Notes under the pieces: generated by a model | Told to the model about the DNA's origin: nothing | Database searches by the model: none | What the model saw: only the letters and a program-made list of their open reading frames with translations | Assembly (NCBI RefSeq): GCF_019317285.1 | Contig: NZ_CP079218.1 | Span: 1,612,001-1,676,000 of the forward strand | Source of the DNA: Pedobacter sp. D749 | Lineage (GTDB): Bacteria; Bacteroidota; Bacteroidia; Sphingobacteriales; Sphingobacteriaceae | Reading direction: 5' to 3' | DNA length: 64,000 nt | Shown: positions 1-7,997 of the stretch, in pieces | How the letters are laid out: every line of letters begins with the position of its first letter | How positions within the stretch are numbered: position 1 is the stretch's first letter | Position numbers and translations under genes: made by a program

Positions 1-166
1 AACCGCAAGAGGGCAGGCCATTATTTATAAAACACCATTTAAACGTTTCGGTGCTCCTGAAGAATTAATTGGTGCATTGGTATATTTACTAAGTGATGCC
101 TCTAAATTTGTAAATGGCGAAAATATTAAAGTGGATGGTGGATTTACCGCATTCTCTGGTGTTTAA
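1..166 (+). CDS. SDR-family oxidoreductase, C-terminal end only (probable D-mannonate oxidoreductase)
   Basis: Only the last 54 codons are inside the window; the frame is open at the left edge and stops at 164-166. The visible residues are typical of the C-terminal part of a classical short-chain dehydrogenase: the FKRFGAPEELIGALVYLLSD helix, then NGENIKVDGGFTAFSGV, the usual GxxxxVDGGF ending. uxuA starts 39 bp downstream on the same strand. In Bacteroidota an SDR-type fructuronate reductase (mannonate oxidoreductase) commonly precedes uxuA, so D-fructuronate to D-mannonate reduction is the likely role. This is inferred from context, because the cofactor and catalytic motifs lie outside the window. 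Confidence 0.85.
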   Translation, partial: TARGQAIIYKTPFKRFGAPEELIGALVYLLSDASKFVNGENIKVDGGFTAFSGV

Positions 167-205
167 ACATCTTTGTAATCATATAAATCAGTGTAATCAT
201 ATATA

Positions 206-1369
206 ATGAAAAAATTAGAACAAACCTGGCGTTGGTATGGTCCAAATGATCCGGTTAGCTTACAAGACGTTAAACAGGCTGGCGCTACAGGCATTGTAAC
301 TGCATTGCATCATATTGCACATGGCGAAGTTTGGCCATTGGAAGATATTCAGGAAAGAAAAGCCATTATTGAAGCTGCAGGTTTAACCTGGTCAGTTGTA
401 GAAAGTGTTCCTGTACACGAAGCGATTAAAACGCGTAGGGCAGATGCCGGAAAATATATCGAAAATTATAAAACCTCTTTGCGTAACCTTTCGGCCTGCG
501 GAATTAAGATCGTATGTTATAATTTTATGCCGGTTTTAGACTGGACACGTACGCAACTGGACCTCGAAATGACCGATGGATCGAAAGCGCTTTATTTTAA
601 CTGGATCGATCTGGCTATTTTTGACCTTTACATTTTAAAGAGAGAAAGTGCAGAAGCAGATTATTCGAAATCTATTTTAGATCGGGCTGCAGTTAAATTT
701 GCTACTTTATCCGAACAGGATTTGATTGATCTCCGGATCAATGTATTAATGGGAATCCCTAACGAAAAAGAAATCGAACTGGAAACCCTGCGCAACAGTA
801 TTAATGAATACAAAGCCATTGGAACACAAGGCTTAAAAGAAAATCTCAAATTTTTCTTATCCGCTATTGCTCAGGTTTGTACGGAGGAAGGCATTAAAAT
901 GACCATTCACCCGGACGATCCGCCTTATGCTATTTTGGGTTTGCCAAGGATAGCAAGTACACTGGAAGACTTTAATTACATCATCAAAGAAGTAGACCAG
1001 GCTTTTAACGGTGTTTGTTTCTGTACGGGTTCTTTGGGTGCCGGTATGGGGAATAATGCATTAGAAATCTTCAATGCAGTTAAAGAGCGGGTGTATTTTG
1101 CGCATTTGCGGAACGTTAAAAAAGATGAAGATGGTAGTTTCTACGAAGCAGATCATTTAGGTGGTGATGTAAACATGTACGAAATTATGAAAGCATTAAC
1201 AGAAGAAAATGCACTGCGTGATAAATCGATTCCTTTCCGTCCGGATCATGGTCACCAGATGCTCGATGATCTGGCAAAAGAAACCAATCCAGGTTATTCG
1301 GCTATTGGCCGGTTAAGAGGTTTGGCCGAACTGAGGGGCTTAGAAATCGGGGTTACAGGGAATTATTAA
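206..1369 (+). CDS. uxuA: D-mannonate dehydratase
   Basis: The 387-residue product has the normal length for UxuA (EC 4.2.1.8), which dehydrates D-mannonate to 2-keto-3-deoxy-D-gluconate in hexuronate catabolism in the cytoplasm. The N-terminus (QTWRWYGPNDPVSL, then TGIVTALHHIAHGEVWP) is the family signature. Metal- and substrate-binding stretches are seen as IHPDDPPYAILGLPRI near residue 235 and FRPDHGHQMLDDL near residue 348. It follows a truncated SDR gene by 39 bp and probably shares its transcript. The ATG at 206 gives the canonical N-terminus. Nothing in the reading frame looks damaged. Confidence 0.97.
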   Translation: MKKLEQTWRWYGPNDPVSLQDVKQAGATGIVTALHHIAHGEVWPLEDIQERKAIIEAAGLTWSVVESVPVHEAIKTRRADAGKYIENYKTSLRNLSACGIKIVCYNFMPVLDWTRTQLDLEMTDGSKALYFNWIDLAIFDLYILKRESAEADYSKSILDRAAVKFATLSEQDLIDLRINVLMGIPNEKEIELETLRNSINEYKAIGTQGLKENLKFFLSAIAQVCTEEGIKMTIHPDDPPYAILGLPRIASTLEDFNYIIKEVDQAFNGVCFCTGSLGAGMGNNALEIFNAVKERVYFAHLRNVKKDEDGSFYEADHLGGDVNMYEIMKALTEENALRDKSIPFRPDHGHQMLDDLAKETNPGYSAIGRLRGLAELRGLEIGVTGNY

Positions 1370-1489
1370 ACAAATTTCCTGGAGAAACACATTCGCGATC
1401 CGTTCCTATTTCGTTTTGAGGGATAATTTATTTTATAAAAATGAATATTAGTGACAGAGGATTTTTTGTGCTATGTGCCGGCGAGGAAT

Positions 1490-1542
1490 CGTCATTGTGA
1501 GTAACCATCAGGTCAGTGGCCTGGAAAAAAATAGGAATGACG
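1490..1542. repeat. Imperfect inverted repeat with CGTCATT/AATGACG ends
   Basis: The segment begins with cgtcatt (1490-1496) and ends with its reverse complement aatgacg (1536-1542). The interior pairs poorly. The same CGTCATT/AATGACG ends bound the stronger palindromic element at 1776-1869, so this may be a degenerate copy of that element. Confidence 0.4.
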
Positions 1543-1607
1543 TCCTGTATGCGCTTTCTAACGTATTAAGTTTAAGATTTTGCATCCTGCAAAACTCATT
1601 GAGCTAA

Positions 1608-1717
1608 GATGTCTAAGGTGGTCGTAAAAATTAAAGACTATGCAGTTTAATTAATCACCTTAGACACCTAAGGACATCTAATTCAGTAAGTAATTCACAC
1701 CATATAAGCTTATATGG
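1608..1717. repeat. Cluster of inverted repeats (CTAAGGTG and CATATAAG types)
   Basis: gatgtctaaggtg (1608-1620) pairs 12 of 13 with caccttagacacc (1656-1668), and the following cctaaggacatcta (1667-1680) offers an alternative partner. A perfect 18-nt palindrome, ccatataagcttatatgg, lies at 1700-1717. A related half-site, cttatatggtc, recurs at about 1729-1739. These look like intergenic palindromic repeat units; no protein coding is apparent. Confidence 0.55.
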
Positions 1718-1775
1718 TCCTTAAATGTCTTATATGGTCAAAAAAATAACACTAAATATCAGTTGTTTAAATAAA

Positions 1776-1869
1776 CGTCATTATAAGGAGGACTTTCAGC
1801 CGACAAAGCAATCTTACGACTATCGCTAGTAGCGAGAGCTTTAAGATTGCTTCGTGCCCCGCAATGACG
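1776..1869. repeat. REP-like palindromic element, about 94 bp
   Basis: Outer ends are cgtcatt (1776-1782) and aatgacg (1863-1869). Inside, aagcaatctta (1806-1816) is the exact reverse complement of taagattgctt (1842-1852), with a short inner stem (cgctagtagcg) at the loop. The AAGCAATCTTA...TAAGATTGCTTCGTGCC layout resembles dispersed palindromic repeats of Bacteroidota genomes. A genome-wide count would decide whether it is one. Confidence 0.6.
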
Positions 1870-2114
1870 ATCTTTCTATTGGGGCTGTCAATAGTAGCGT
1901 AGTCCGAAGGATCTCTTTAGCATTTAATTTACCACAGATGCGTACAGATAATTACTGATTTATTTGTGCGCATTTTTGCAATGGCTGCGCTGGTTTACGC
2001 CTTTCGCCAACCGCCAAACAATACCGTTGATCCTTATTATCCATAAATACACCCTAATTGCCAAAATTTTAACTCACCTTTGCTTGTGGCTTGAAATTTG
2101 AGTCTCTTAAAATT

Positions 2115-2348
2115 ATGGAAAATAGCAATAATCCCAAGAAGAAGATCTTAACGCCTTCTGTTGTGCATGACGATTTACCAGAGGTTAAAAAGCCTGAACA
2201 TCTGAGGAAAGTACCGCTGGATCACGATAGCGGATTGCCGGAAAATCCTGAAAGGAATTATCACCACGAAGAATTAAAGAGTATCACCTCCAGTCATGAC
2301 GAAATCAGGCATGCAGATGATGATATCTGGAACGGGGAAGACGCTTAA
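2115..2348 (+). CDS. Small hypothetical protein, very hydrophilic
   Basis: The frame is open from a TTG at 2091, but the first ATG, at 2115, gives the more natural 77-residue start (MENSNNPKKKIL). The product is rich in charged residues, Pro, His and Asn, and has no signal peptide or membrane segment. Motifs such as HDDLPEVKKPEHL and DDDIWNGEDA do not let me name a family. It probably is a small, partly disordered cytoplasmic protein of Sphingobacteriaceae. It stands alone between the repeat-rich region and the tRNA. Function unknown. Confidence 0.6.
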   Translation: MENSNNPKKKILTPSVVHDDLPEVKKPEHLRKVPLDHDSGLPENPERNYHHEELKSITSSHDEIRHADDDIWNGEDA

Positions 2349-2430
2349 ATTAAAATCTAATCTTTTTTAGCTAACTTATTCCAATCTTTTAGTCCGGAAT
2401 ACGGTGTTTAATGTTGTTTTTTGTGGTCAG

Positions 2431-2466
2431 AATTAAAATTTATTTAACCAAAATTAAATTTTAATT
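2431..2466. repeat. AT-rich perfect 12-bp inverted repeat
   Basis: aattaaaattta (2431-2442) and taaattttaatt (2455-2466) are exact reverse complements around a 12-nt loop. It lies between the small gene ending at 2348 and the tRNA promoter. It could act as a weak terminator for the upstream gene, but it is almost pure A/T, so pairing would be weak. Confidence 0.4.
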
Positions 2467-2551
2467 GCTTCGCTCTTAATTACTTATTTGAATTGAGAAA
2501 AGTAGCTTCTAAATAGTTTAAAATATATTTTTACATATTAAATAGAACTTC

Positions 2552-2559
2552 TATATTTG
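2552..2559 (+). promoter_or_regulatory. Bacteroidota -7 box (TATATTTG) for tRNA-Arg
   Basis: TATATTTG matches the Bacteroidota -7 consensus TAnnTTTG in all fixed positions. It places a transcription start about 12-15 nt before the tRNA 5' end at 2578. No clear TTG-type -33 box was seen; the upstream DNA is T-rich. Confidence 0.6.
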
Positions 2560-2577
2560 CAGCTCATTAAAAAATGA

Positions 2578-2651
2578 GCCTCGGTAGCTCAGCTGGATAG
2601 AGCGTCGGTTTTCTAAACCGAGGGTCAGGGGTTCGAGTCCCTTCCGGGGTA
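2578..2651 (+). tRNA. tRNA-Arg (anticodon UCU)
   Basis: A 74-nt cloverleaf folds by hand. The acceptor GCCTCGG pairs with CCGGGGT (G-U at the first pair and one inside). The D arm is GCTC...GAGC. The anticodon stem TCGGT/ACCGA carries loop TTTCTAA, giving anticodon TCT. The T arm is AGGGG-TTCGAGT-CCCTT, and the discriminator is A. CCA is not encoded. A TATATTTG promoter box lies just upstream and a hairpin terminator just downstream, so it is a single-gene transcript. It decodes AGA. Confidence 0.94.
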
Positions 2652-2660
2652 CGTTTAAAG

Positions 2661-2690
2661 GCTTCTAGTTAAAAACTGGAAGCTTTTTTT
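2661..2690 (+). terminator. Intrinsic terminator after tRNA-Arg
   Basis: gcttctagtt (2661-2670) pairs with aactggaagc (2674-2683) with one G-T pair and a 3-nt loop. A run of T residues follows at once, through 2690. Confidence 0.8.
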
Positions 2691-2910
2691 ATTTCCCATC
2701 CATACTGATTTGTTTCGCATTGGCGCGCAACTGGCGCGCTGGTTTAAAATCTATCGATGTTGTGTCTTTATAAGTTCAGGAGTCTCCCTAAGAATTGCTT
2801 GCCTTTTAAAATGACAATCAAAACCCTAACACTCAGCGCACATTTTTGTTTTGAAGGGGTTAATAAAACAGAAACTACATTAAATTATGCAACTGTAATT
2901 AATTGAGCCA
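2691..2910. other. Intergenic junction downstream of the tRNA
   Basis: No gene is seen. A direct repeat, tggcgcgc, occurs at 2721-2728 and 2732-2739 and is unusually GC-rich for this DNA. tRNA 3' ends are common integration sites and the next genes look like island cargo, so this may be an element boundary. No integrase gene and no second copy of the tRNA 3' end were found in the window. Confidence 0.35.
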
Positions 2911-3663
2911 TTAACTATACTTCAAAAGGAAGCTTGATTTCGATATCTTCTTTAGGTACAAGTAATCATTTGTTTCTTGAACTCTATATTTTAGCCAGTA
3001 CAAGTCTTTGCCTCCAAAGTCGATAAACACTGGCATTGTTGATCCATACCAAGCTTTATGAGCATGCTTCCAAAGAAAAGAATAGTGCAATTCGGACATT
3101 TGAATATGACGCAACTCTTTTGATTGCCTACTTAACATTTCAACCATCCTGTTTCGAGCTTCTGACTTCCTCATAAATGAAAGATGTACCGAATCATTAA
3201 AGTTATAATTCATCAGTTCCTCGGAAGTTGGATCTGGTATATTTTCGAGTATCTCGAATCCTTTAAACTTAAAACCATTGACAACCCATATAATCTTCTT
3301 GTAAAAGTCATTCCTGCTCTTTAGCTCGTCACTGGTCAAAGGTGAGTTCTGAAACTCAATGGTAATACCGTTTTTGTTATGTACATCTGCTCTATGATAC
3401 TCATTTAGTACATCATCGTAAAATGAAACTTCTCTGCTTTCAACTGGAAAATGGCTCTTCCATTCCCTATGCCACTCAGTTTCATTCTCCCACCAAGAAT
3501 CGCATTTGTGAGTAGAGATATGAGCCCAGTGATGTAATTTGATGGTGCCACATTTGGCAATTACATAGTTACCACATCCACAGCATAAACCTTTTGAGCC
3601 CTTGATGGGTTCTGATTTAATATTATCTACATAGGCATACTGCATACTAGGATGTTCGAGCAA
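2911..3663 (-). CDS. CoiA-like (competence protein CoiA family) putative nuclease
   Basis: The 250-residue product has the layout of CoiA-like proteins. An N-terminal zinc-binding part shows CCGCGNYVIAKCG (residues about 27-39) followed by KLHHWAHIS. Next comes a PD-(D/E)xK-like core, seen as EYHRADVHNKNGITIEFQNS near residues 87-106 (the RADV...IEFQ pattern). The C-terminus is less conserved. Classical CoiA acts in DNA processing during transformation, but relatives are frequent in islands and defence loci. It overlaps the end of the upstream HEPN-like gene by 17 nt, so the two are translationally coupled. The nuclease assignment rests on motif recognition only. Confidence 0.7.
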   Translation of the reverse strand: MLEHPSMQYAYVDNIKSEPIKGSKGLCCGCGNYVIAKCGTIKLHHWAHISTHKCDSWWENETEWHREWKSHFPVESREVSFYDDVLNEYHRADVHNKNGITIEFQNSPLTSDELKSRNDFYKKIIWVVNGFKFKGFEILENIPDPTSEELMNYNFNDSVHLSFMRKSEARNRMVEMLSRQSKELRHIQMSELHYSFLWKHAHKAWYGSTMPVFIDFGGKDLYWLKYRVQETNDYLYLKKISKSSFLLKYS

Positions 3664-4324
3664 TGAAATTAACCACTCCTTGATACATTAAGTTAACTTG
3701 CTCCTTTGAATATTCTCTGTATTTTCCATGTGCTGCTTTATTTCGAAGGTCTAACCAAGCCGTAATACTCTTTTGATCTAGCTTATTATATATGCCTTGC
3801 GATGCTAATTCGCTATTAAGGGTGTCTGCTTTTTTGGGTATTGTTTTGTCAGGTTTTTGAATTTCCAGTGCAATGCTATTATTAATGGCTTGCTGTCTTA
3901 AATGTTCCTCTAATACACTACCAATCATAACTGCAGCAGGATCTTTATAGTCTTCATCCAGTAAGTGTTCGGCCATTTCAAGAAAGTCAGAGAAGATTTC
4001 TGCGGACAACAATTCTTTTAAGCTAAATAGCCAACCCCCATCAATTTCTCTTTTGGCGGCTTTAAGTATTCCAATTGCTGACACGGTATCATGGGGCGTG
4101 CTAAGCTTAGCTTTTGCATCAAATTCAATGTAGATTGGATGACCGTTGTTAAACACAGTTTGTAGAAATGAAAGGCCAACGGATCTTAATTCATTAAACA
4201 TTTGGTTATTTACAGATGCTCTTATGAATTCTGCACTAGGTCGTTGAGTTTTAAGCACCTCTTCTCCAAAGAGAATTAATTCATCTATCCTAGCCTTTAT
4301 TTTATCAAATTTTATATCTTTCAT
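3647..4324 (-). CDS. HEPN-like protein
   Basis: This 225-residue cytoplasmic protein is mostly helical. It carries DLRNKAAHGKYREYS near residues 191-205, an R-x4-H motif of the kind that marks HEPN domains, which include RNases and abortive-infection effectors. The preceding MIGSVLEEHLRQQAI segment is typical of the HEPN helical bundle in DUF4145/abortive-infection-like proteins. The ATG at 4324 is the first good start. It is followed with a 17-nt overlap by the CoiA-like gene, suggesting a two-gene unit. A defence role is inference; a simple nucleic-acid-related housekeeping role is not excluded. Confidence 0.6.
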   Translation of the reverse strand: MKDIKFDKIKARIDELILFGEEVLKTQRPSAEFIRASVNNQMFNELRSVGLSFLQTVFNNGHPIYIEFDAKAKLSTPHDTVSAIGILKAAKREIDGGWLFSLKELLSAEIFSDFLEMAEHLLDEDYKDPAAVMIGSVLEEHLRQQAINNSIALEIQKPDKTIPKKADTLNSELASQGIYNKLDQKSITAWLDLRNKAAHGKYREYSKEQVNLMYQGVVNFIARTS

Positions 4325-4346
4325 TTATCACGGTTAGCTATTGAAT

Positions 4347-4611
4347 TCAGTTTATCTTCTGGCAATGAATTGTACATACTGCAAACTTTCTTTGGAAGGA
4401 CTCTACAACGATATTAGTCAGTTCGAATAAGCTACCTACAATCTTTGGATTGTCTGTGTCAATCTGAACAGGCTGGACTGCCTCGTTACCAGTTATACTC
4501 TTACTATATCTAAAGATCCCATCTTCGTAACCACCATGTTTGCTGTGAAATAGCATCGCAATGGGGACAGGTGAAAGACTTTTCTAAAACTTCAGGTTCA
4601 ATATACTTCAT
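4347..4611 (-). pseudogene. Broken zinc-ribbon gene fragment
   Basis: From ATG at 4611 a frame reads MKYIEPEVLEKSFTCPHCDA and stops after 33 codons at 4510. A second frame, 4556 to 4347, overlaps it and continues with SKSITGNEAVQPVQIDTDN to a stop. The start with a FTCPHC zinc knuckle resembles the N-terminus of DUF4145-type island proteins. The second half does not match what I would expect there, so this is probably a frameshifted, eroded copy. It lies 22 bp upstream of the HEPN-like gene on the same strand. A small intact protein starting at 4556 cannot be excluded. Confidence 0.4.
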
Positions 4612-5106
4612 AAGAGATTAATTTAGACTAAGCAAATATATAAATCCAGGTTGATATAGGCGAACTACATGCGAATGTTTCGACGGTCGTTAAAAAGAAG
4701 CTCGATCAGAGCGATGCAACGATATGTTTTATGTAATAAAACACGAGGCTTGGCGGTGTTGTTGATTGGTAACTCTTGATGGTATATCAACTCAACAATA
4801 GTGACAAGCTGAAGCCAGAGAAACCACGCAGGTTCGCCTAAAAGTGTAGCCTGACTAGGTTTATCAAGGATGAAGCGAAGCAAATTCCAAATGAAGATAA
4901 GAGAATGCTGACGAAGCCATCCGCTTTGCCAAAATTAAAACCATGACAGTGAAAAGCAATGGCGTGTGTTTTAAGTGGCATTAGACATGGCGTAATACCT
5001 ATCTACCTACCTTAAACTCACTGTTCGTTGATATGTGTTACACGGTCAGTTTTGTATAGTTAAATCTAAAATCACCTGGATTTATACCTCCCCGAATATG
5101 TGTTTT
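4612..5106. other. Gene-poor stretch, possible decayed DNA
   Basis: About 495 bp without a gene I can support. A 72-codon minus-strand frame at 4665-4883 has acceptable codons (MLRFILDKPSQATLLGEPAW start) but no recognisable family. A plus-strand run near 4908-4983 (DEAIRFAKIKTMTVKSNGV) ends in a stop with no start. A small stem, tgttttat/ataaaaca, lies at 4725-4743. Together with the broken gene next to it, this looks like decayed mobile or island DNA. Confidence 0.4.
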
Positions 5107-5994
5107 TTAGTTAAAAGCCTGACGAAATTCCAGCGGCGATGAATTCGTTTTCTTTTTGAAAAGCGTACTAAAAGATTGCGGGTGCTCAAAGCCCAGCGCA
5201 TAGGCAATCTCGCTAACTGAGAGGCTGGTTGTGGAAAGTTTTTCCTTGGCTTTTGCGATCAGTTTTTCATGGATATGCTGCTGTGTATTCTGTCCGGTAT
5301 GAACCCGGAGCAGGTCACTCAGGTAGTTCGGAGACAGGTTCATTTGCTCTGCGATAAATTGTACCGTGAGCAAAACCTGTACGTCATTATTAAAATAGTC
5401 ATCGATTAACTGCTCAAACCTGGTTAGCAGTGCTGAATTATTATTCTTGCGCGTTAAAAACTGCCTTTCATAAAAACGGTTGGAGTATTTTAACAGGCTC
5501 TCGATCTGCGTGAGAATAATCTCTTGGGTATATTTATCGATATGCTGGCACTCCTTATCGATTTTATGCAGGATAGTGATGAGGTCATCTTCTTCTTCGG
5601 CAGATAGATGCAGCGCTTCGTTAACCGCATAATCGAAAAAACCGTAGTGGTTAATCGTATGGGCCAGGGGATGCTGTAACAGGAAGTCAGGGTGAAAGAT
5701 CAGTAGGTAACCAGACCCGCATTCCATATTTTGCAGGTCCAGTTGTTGTACCTGGTTAGGTGCAGTAAAACTCAATACTCCTTTATCGTAATCGTAATGT
5801 TGCTGTCCGTACCTGATCTTGCCTTTGGCTTCACGTTTGAGCGCAACGCAATAGAAGCGGTTAACGAAACCTTTCCAGATCTCGTCTTCCAAAAAGACGC
5901 TTTCCGCCAGATTGATCACGCTGACCAGCGGGTGGCGGGGTTCTGGTAAGGACAGCAAGCGGTGAAATTCTGATAGTGAGTTAATGAAGTTCAT
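5107..5994 (-). CDS. AraC-family transcriptional regulator
   Basis: The 295-residue protein has an N-terminal cupin-like sensing part (residues about 20-170) and a C-terminal double helix-turn-helix (about 195-293). The HTH is seen in FIAEQMNLSPNYLSDLLRVH and in the family signature SEIAYALGFEHPQSFSTLFK, then KTNSSPLEFRQAF. It begins 9 bp after the stop of the aldo/keto reductase gene on the same strand, so it is probably the distal gene of a two-gene operon that it may regulate itself. AraC regulators next to AKR genes usually respond to small aldehydes, ketones or redox stress; the ligand here is unknown. Confidence 0.92.
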   Translation of the reverse strand: MNFINSLSEFHRLLSLPEPRHPLVSVINLAESVFLEDEIWKGFVNRFYCVALKREAKGKIRYGQQHYDYDKGVLSFTAPNQVQQLDLQNMECGSGYLLIFHPDFLLQHPLAHTINHYGFFDYAVNEALHLSAEEEDDLITILHKIDKECQHIDKYTQEIILTQIESLLKYSNRFYERQFLTRKNNNSALLTRFEQLIDDYFNNDVQVLLTVQFIAEQMNLSPNYLSDLLRVHTGQNTQQHIHEKLIAKAKEKLSTTSLSVSEIAYALGFEHPQSFSTLFKKKTNSSPLEFRQAFN

Positions 5995-6003
5995 AAAACA
6001 AAT

Positions 6004-7008
6004 TTAATCAATTAAGCCCATACTGAACTCATCATAAGGTGCGCCGGTATCCGTACCCAAAGGCACGATGTTTTCCAGTTGCGCCAGATCAGCCTCTGTT
6101 AATACAATGGTTGTTGCCGCAATGTTTTGCTCCAGGTATTTCCGGCGTTTGGTTCCGGGGATCGGAAGGATGCCCTTACTCATGATCCAGGCCAATGCCA
6201 GCTGCGAGGAAGTAACCTGCTTAGCTTCAGCCATTGCCTCGATGGCTTTCACCAACTCAATATTTTTGTCGAACTGTGCACCCTGGAAACGCGGAATTGC
6301 CCTGCGGAAATCGTTTTCTGGTAGGTCATTTATACTTTTGATCTGTCCGGATAAGAATCCGCGGCCCAGTGGTGAGTAGGCTACAAAACCAATGCCCAGT
6401 TCCTGTAAGGTTGCCAGAACGCAACGTTCTTCCACTGTCCGCTCAAACAGAGAGTATTCGCTTTGTACGGCAGTGATCGGGTGCACGGCATGCGCCCGCT
6501 TAACCGTTTCGGATGAAACTTCCGACAAACCGATATAACCCACTTTGCCTTCTTTAACCAGCCCGGCCATTGCCTCAACCGTTTCCTCGATCGGCGTGCT
6601 TTTATCCAGGCGGTGCAGGTAATACAGATCGATGTAATCTGTATTCAGGTTTTTGAGCGAACGTTCCAAAGATTTCTTTACATATTCTTTCTTTCCATTA
6701 ATTGCCCAGGTTACCTTATTGTGATCATCGATCTCCCAGCCGAATTTGCTGGCTAAAATATACTGGTTACGTTTGCCACTAATCGCTTTGGCAATCAACT
6801 GTTCATTTTTCAATGGTCCGTAAAGATCGGCAGTATCCAATAGATTACCACCTAATTCGAGCGAACGGTGAATCGTCGCAATCGCTTCCTGCTCATCGGC
6901 AGGTCCGTACATATGCGCATCTTCAAAGCCCGTCATACCCATGCAGCCAAGGCCAATTGTGGGCACAACCAGACCCTGGCTGCCCAATGCTATTTTCTTT
7001 ATTTCCAT
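6004..7008 (-). CDS. Aldo/keto reductase (NADPH-dependent oxidoreductase)
   Basis: The product is 334 residues, normal for the AKR superfamily (TIM barrel, cytoplasmic). The catalytic tetrad is visible: Asp and Tyr in LLDTADLYGPLKNEQLI, Lys in YILASKFGWE and His in DLYYLHRLD. The NADPH-binding end is present as ILPIPGTKRRKYLEQNI. It looks like the AKR13 (YajO/IolS-like) group, which reduces assorted aldehydes and ketones; the physiological substrate cannot be read from sequence. The AraC gene follows after 9 bp. The divergent gene starts at 7175, leaving a 166-bp shared control region. Confidence 0.94.
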   Translation of the reverse strand: MEIKKIALGSQGLVVPTIGLGCMGMTGFEDAHMYGPADEQEAIATIHRSLELGGNLLDTADLYGPLKNEQLIAKAISGKRNQYILASKFGWEIDDHNKVTWAINGKKEYVKKSLERSLKNLNTDYIDLYYLHRLDKSTPIEETVEAMAGLVKEGKVGYIGLSEVSSETVKRAHAVHPITAVQSEYSLFERTVEERCVLATLQELGIGFVAYSPLGRGFLSGQIKSINDLPENDFRRAIPRFQGAQFDKNIELVKAIEAMAEAKQVTSSQLALAWIMSKGILPIPGTKRRKYLEQNIAATTIVLTEADLAQLENIVPLGTDTGAPYDEFSMGLID

Positions 7009-7133
7009 GATTCAAAGGTCGGCAAGCCAAATCATAAGCATGTATGCAAACCCCTGAAGCTTGTAAGCAAATCAAGGAACGATTTTTTAATGTTTATACG
7101 TTTCGATTTATGAGAGACTTAGCAATTAACTTT

Positions 7134-7141
7134 TATTTTTG
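7134..7141 (+). promoter_or_regulatory. Bacteroidota -7 box (TATTTTTG)
   Basis: TATTTTTG fits TAnnTTTG exactly and would start transcription about 28 nt before the DUF1826 gene. A -33 match is weak. Confidence 0.5.
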
Positions 7142-7174
7142 CAGTTCATATCGGCTAAATGGCTTCACTAAAAA

Positions 7175-7873
7175 ATGGATAAAAAATTTTCTGACCGTTC
7201 ACAGATTGCGGTGGTCTCCACTTTTTCTGATCTTTTGGATACAGATTTTAAAGATGATTTAAATGCAGTTTGCTGGAAAAGAGACCTTTTAGGAGATTTT
7301 AAGGAAATTGTGTGCAAACTTGAATTGAAAGCGGATCTGACAGAAGTATCTATGGAAGATCTCCAGGCGCTCGAGCTTTCAGAAAAAGGAAATATGGCCA
7401 GGGCGGTTATCCAGAGTGATTTTCAGTTGTTGGCAGATTCCGGAGCATCACCCTCCCTTAATTTAATTAAAGGTTATGAGCGGGATGAGGAGTTCGATTT
7501 CATTTCAACAGATGTATATTCTTTTCATGTAGACCGATCGCCCATTGGTACCGATACATTTTTATGTACCTACTATGGTGCTGCCAGTGAAATTTTACCC
7601 AATCATCAGGCTGAGCAAAAAGTACAGGTGCCGGAAATCCGGCAGAAGCTCAGGGAATTGCATGATGGTCCGGAGGAAGAATTTGAAAGCTTTTTGAGAG
7701 AACATTATTTTGATCTGCATTATCAGGTTAAACCGGGTGGAGTACCTGTAAACGTGGGATTGGGCCATTTGTGGAGACTTGCCGTAGATCATCCTGAGAA
7801 ACAGTGTTTACCCTGCATCCACAGGGCACCAATAGAAAATGACGGGGAGTATAGATTGTTGCTCATCTGCTAA
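7175..7873 (+). CDS. DUF1826 domain-containing protein
   Basis: The 232-residue soluble protein matches my memory of DUF1826. A central FHVDRSPIGTDTFLCTYYGA segment (near residues 117-136) leads to the CLPCIHRAPIENDGEYRLLL ending typical of the family. The HVD pattern and late CxxC could bind metal; DUF1826 genes are often found near zinc-related genes in Proteobacteria, but no such neighbour exists here. Molecular function is unknown. It has its own TATTTTTG promoter box 34 bp upstream and is probably monocistronic, since the next gene has its own promoter element. Confidence 0.75.
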   Translation: MDKKFSDRSQIAVVSTFSDLLDTDFKDDLNAVCWKRDLLGDFKEIVCKLELKADLTEVSMEDLQALELSEKGNMARAVIQSDFQLLADSGASPSLNLIKGYERDEEFDFISTDVYSFHVDRSPIGTDTFLCTYYGAASEILPNHQAEQKVQVPEIRQKLRELHDGPEEEFESFLREHYFDLHYQVKPGGVPVNVGLGHLWRLAVDHPEKQCLPCIHRAPIENDGEYRLLLIC

Positions 7874-7985
7874 ATTAGGCAGGTTAAGTTTTAAAGCAGA
7901 TAAAATGTTATGGTTTTCTGTTTTTCTCAAGAGCTAATGACATCGGTAAATATCTGTTATGGCTTTTTCATCAATATAATTCAAA

Positions 7986-7993
7986 TATATTTG
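7986..7993 (+). promoter_or_regulatory. Bacteroidota -7 box (TATATTTG) abutting the next start codon
   Basis: TATATTTG is an exact TAnnTTTG match. Its G lies five bases before the ATG at 7998, so the predicted transcription start falls on or next to the start codon and the mRNA would be leaderless. A chance match in AT-rich DNA is possible. Confidence 0.4.
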
Positions 7994-7997
7994 CGAT

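Larger units (their letters stand above)
1370..2114. other. Gene-poor intergenic stretch with several palindromic repeats
   Basis: No convincing open frame is present in about 745 bp. The stretch instead holds clustered inverted repeats, described separately at 1490-1542, 1608-1717 and 1776-1869. A further motif at about 1930-1975 (ccacagatgcgtacagat followed by aattactgatttatttgtgc) resembles the dispersed CACAGAT-type repeats seen in many bacterial genomes. Such palindromic intergenic repeats are usually mobile-like REP elements or genome-wide short repeats. That reading is inference, since only one copy of each can be seen here. Confidence 0.6.

Noticed and set aside
4665-4883. 72-codon minus-strand frame as a gene
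   Set aside because: No recognisable family, no promoter or ribosome site and decayed surroundings; listed only as part of the gene-poor stretch.
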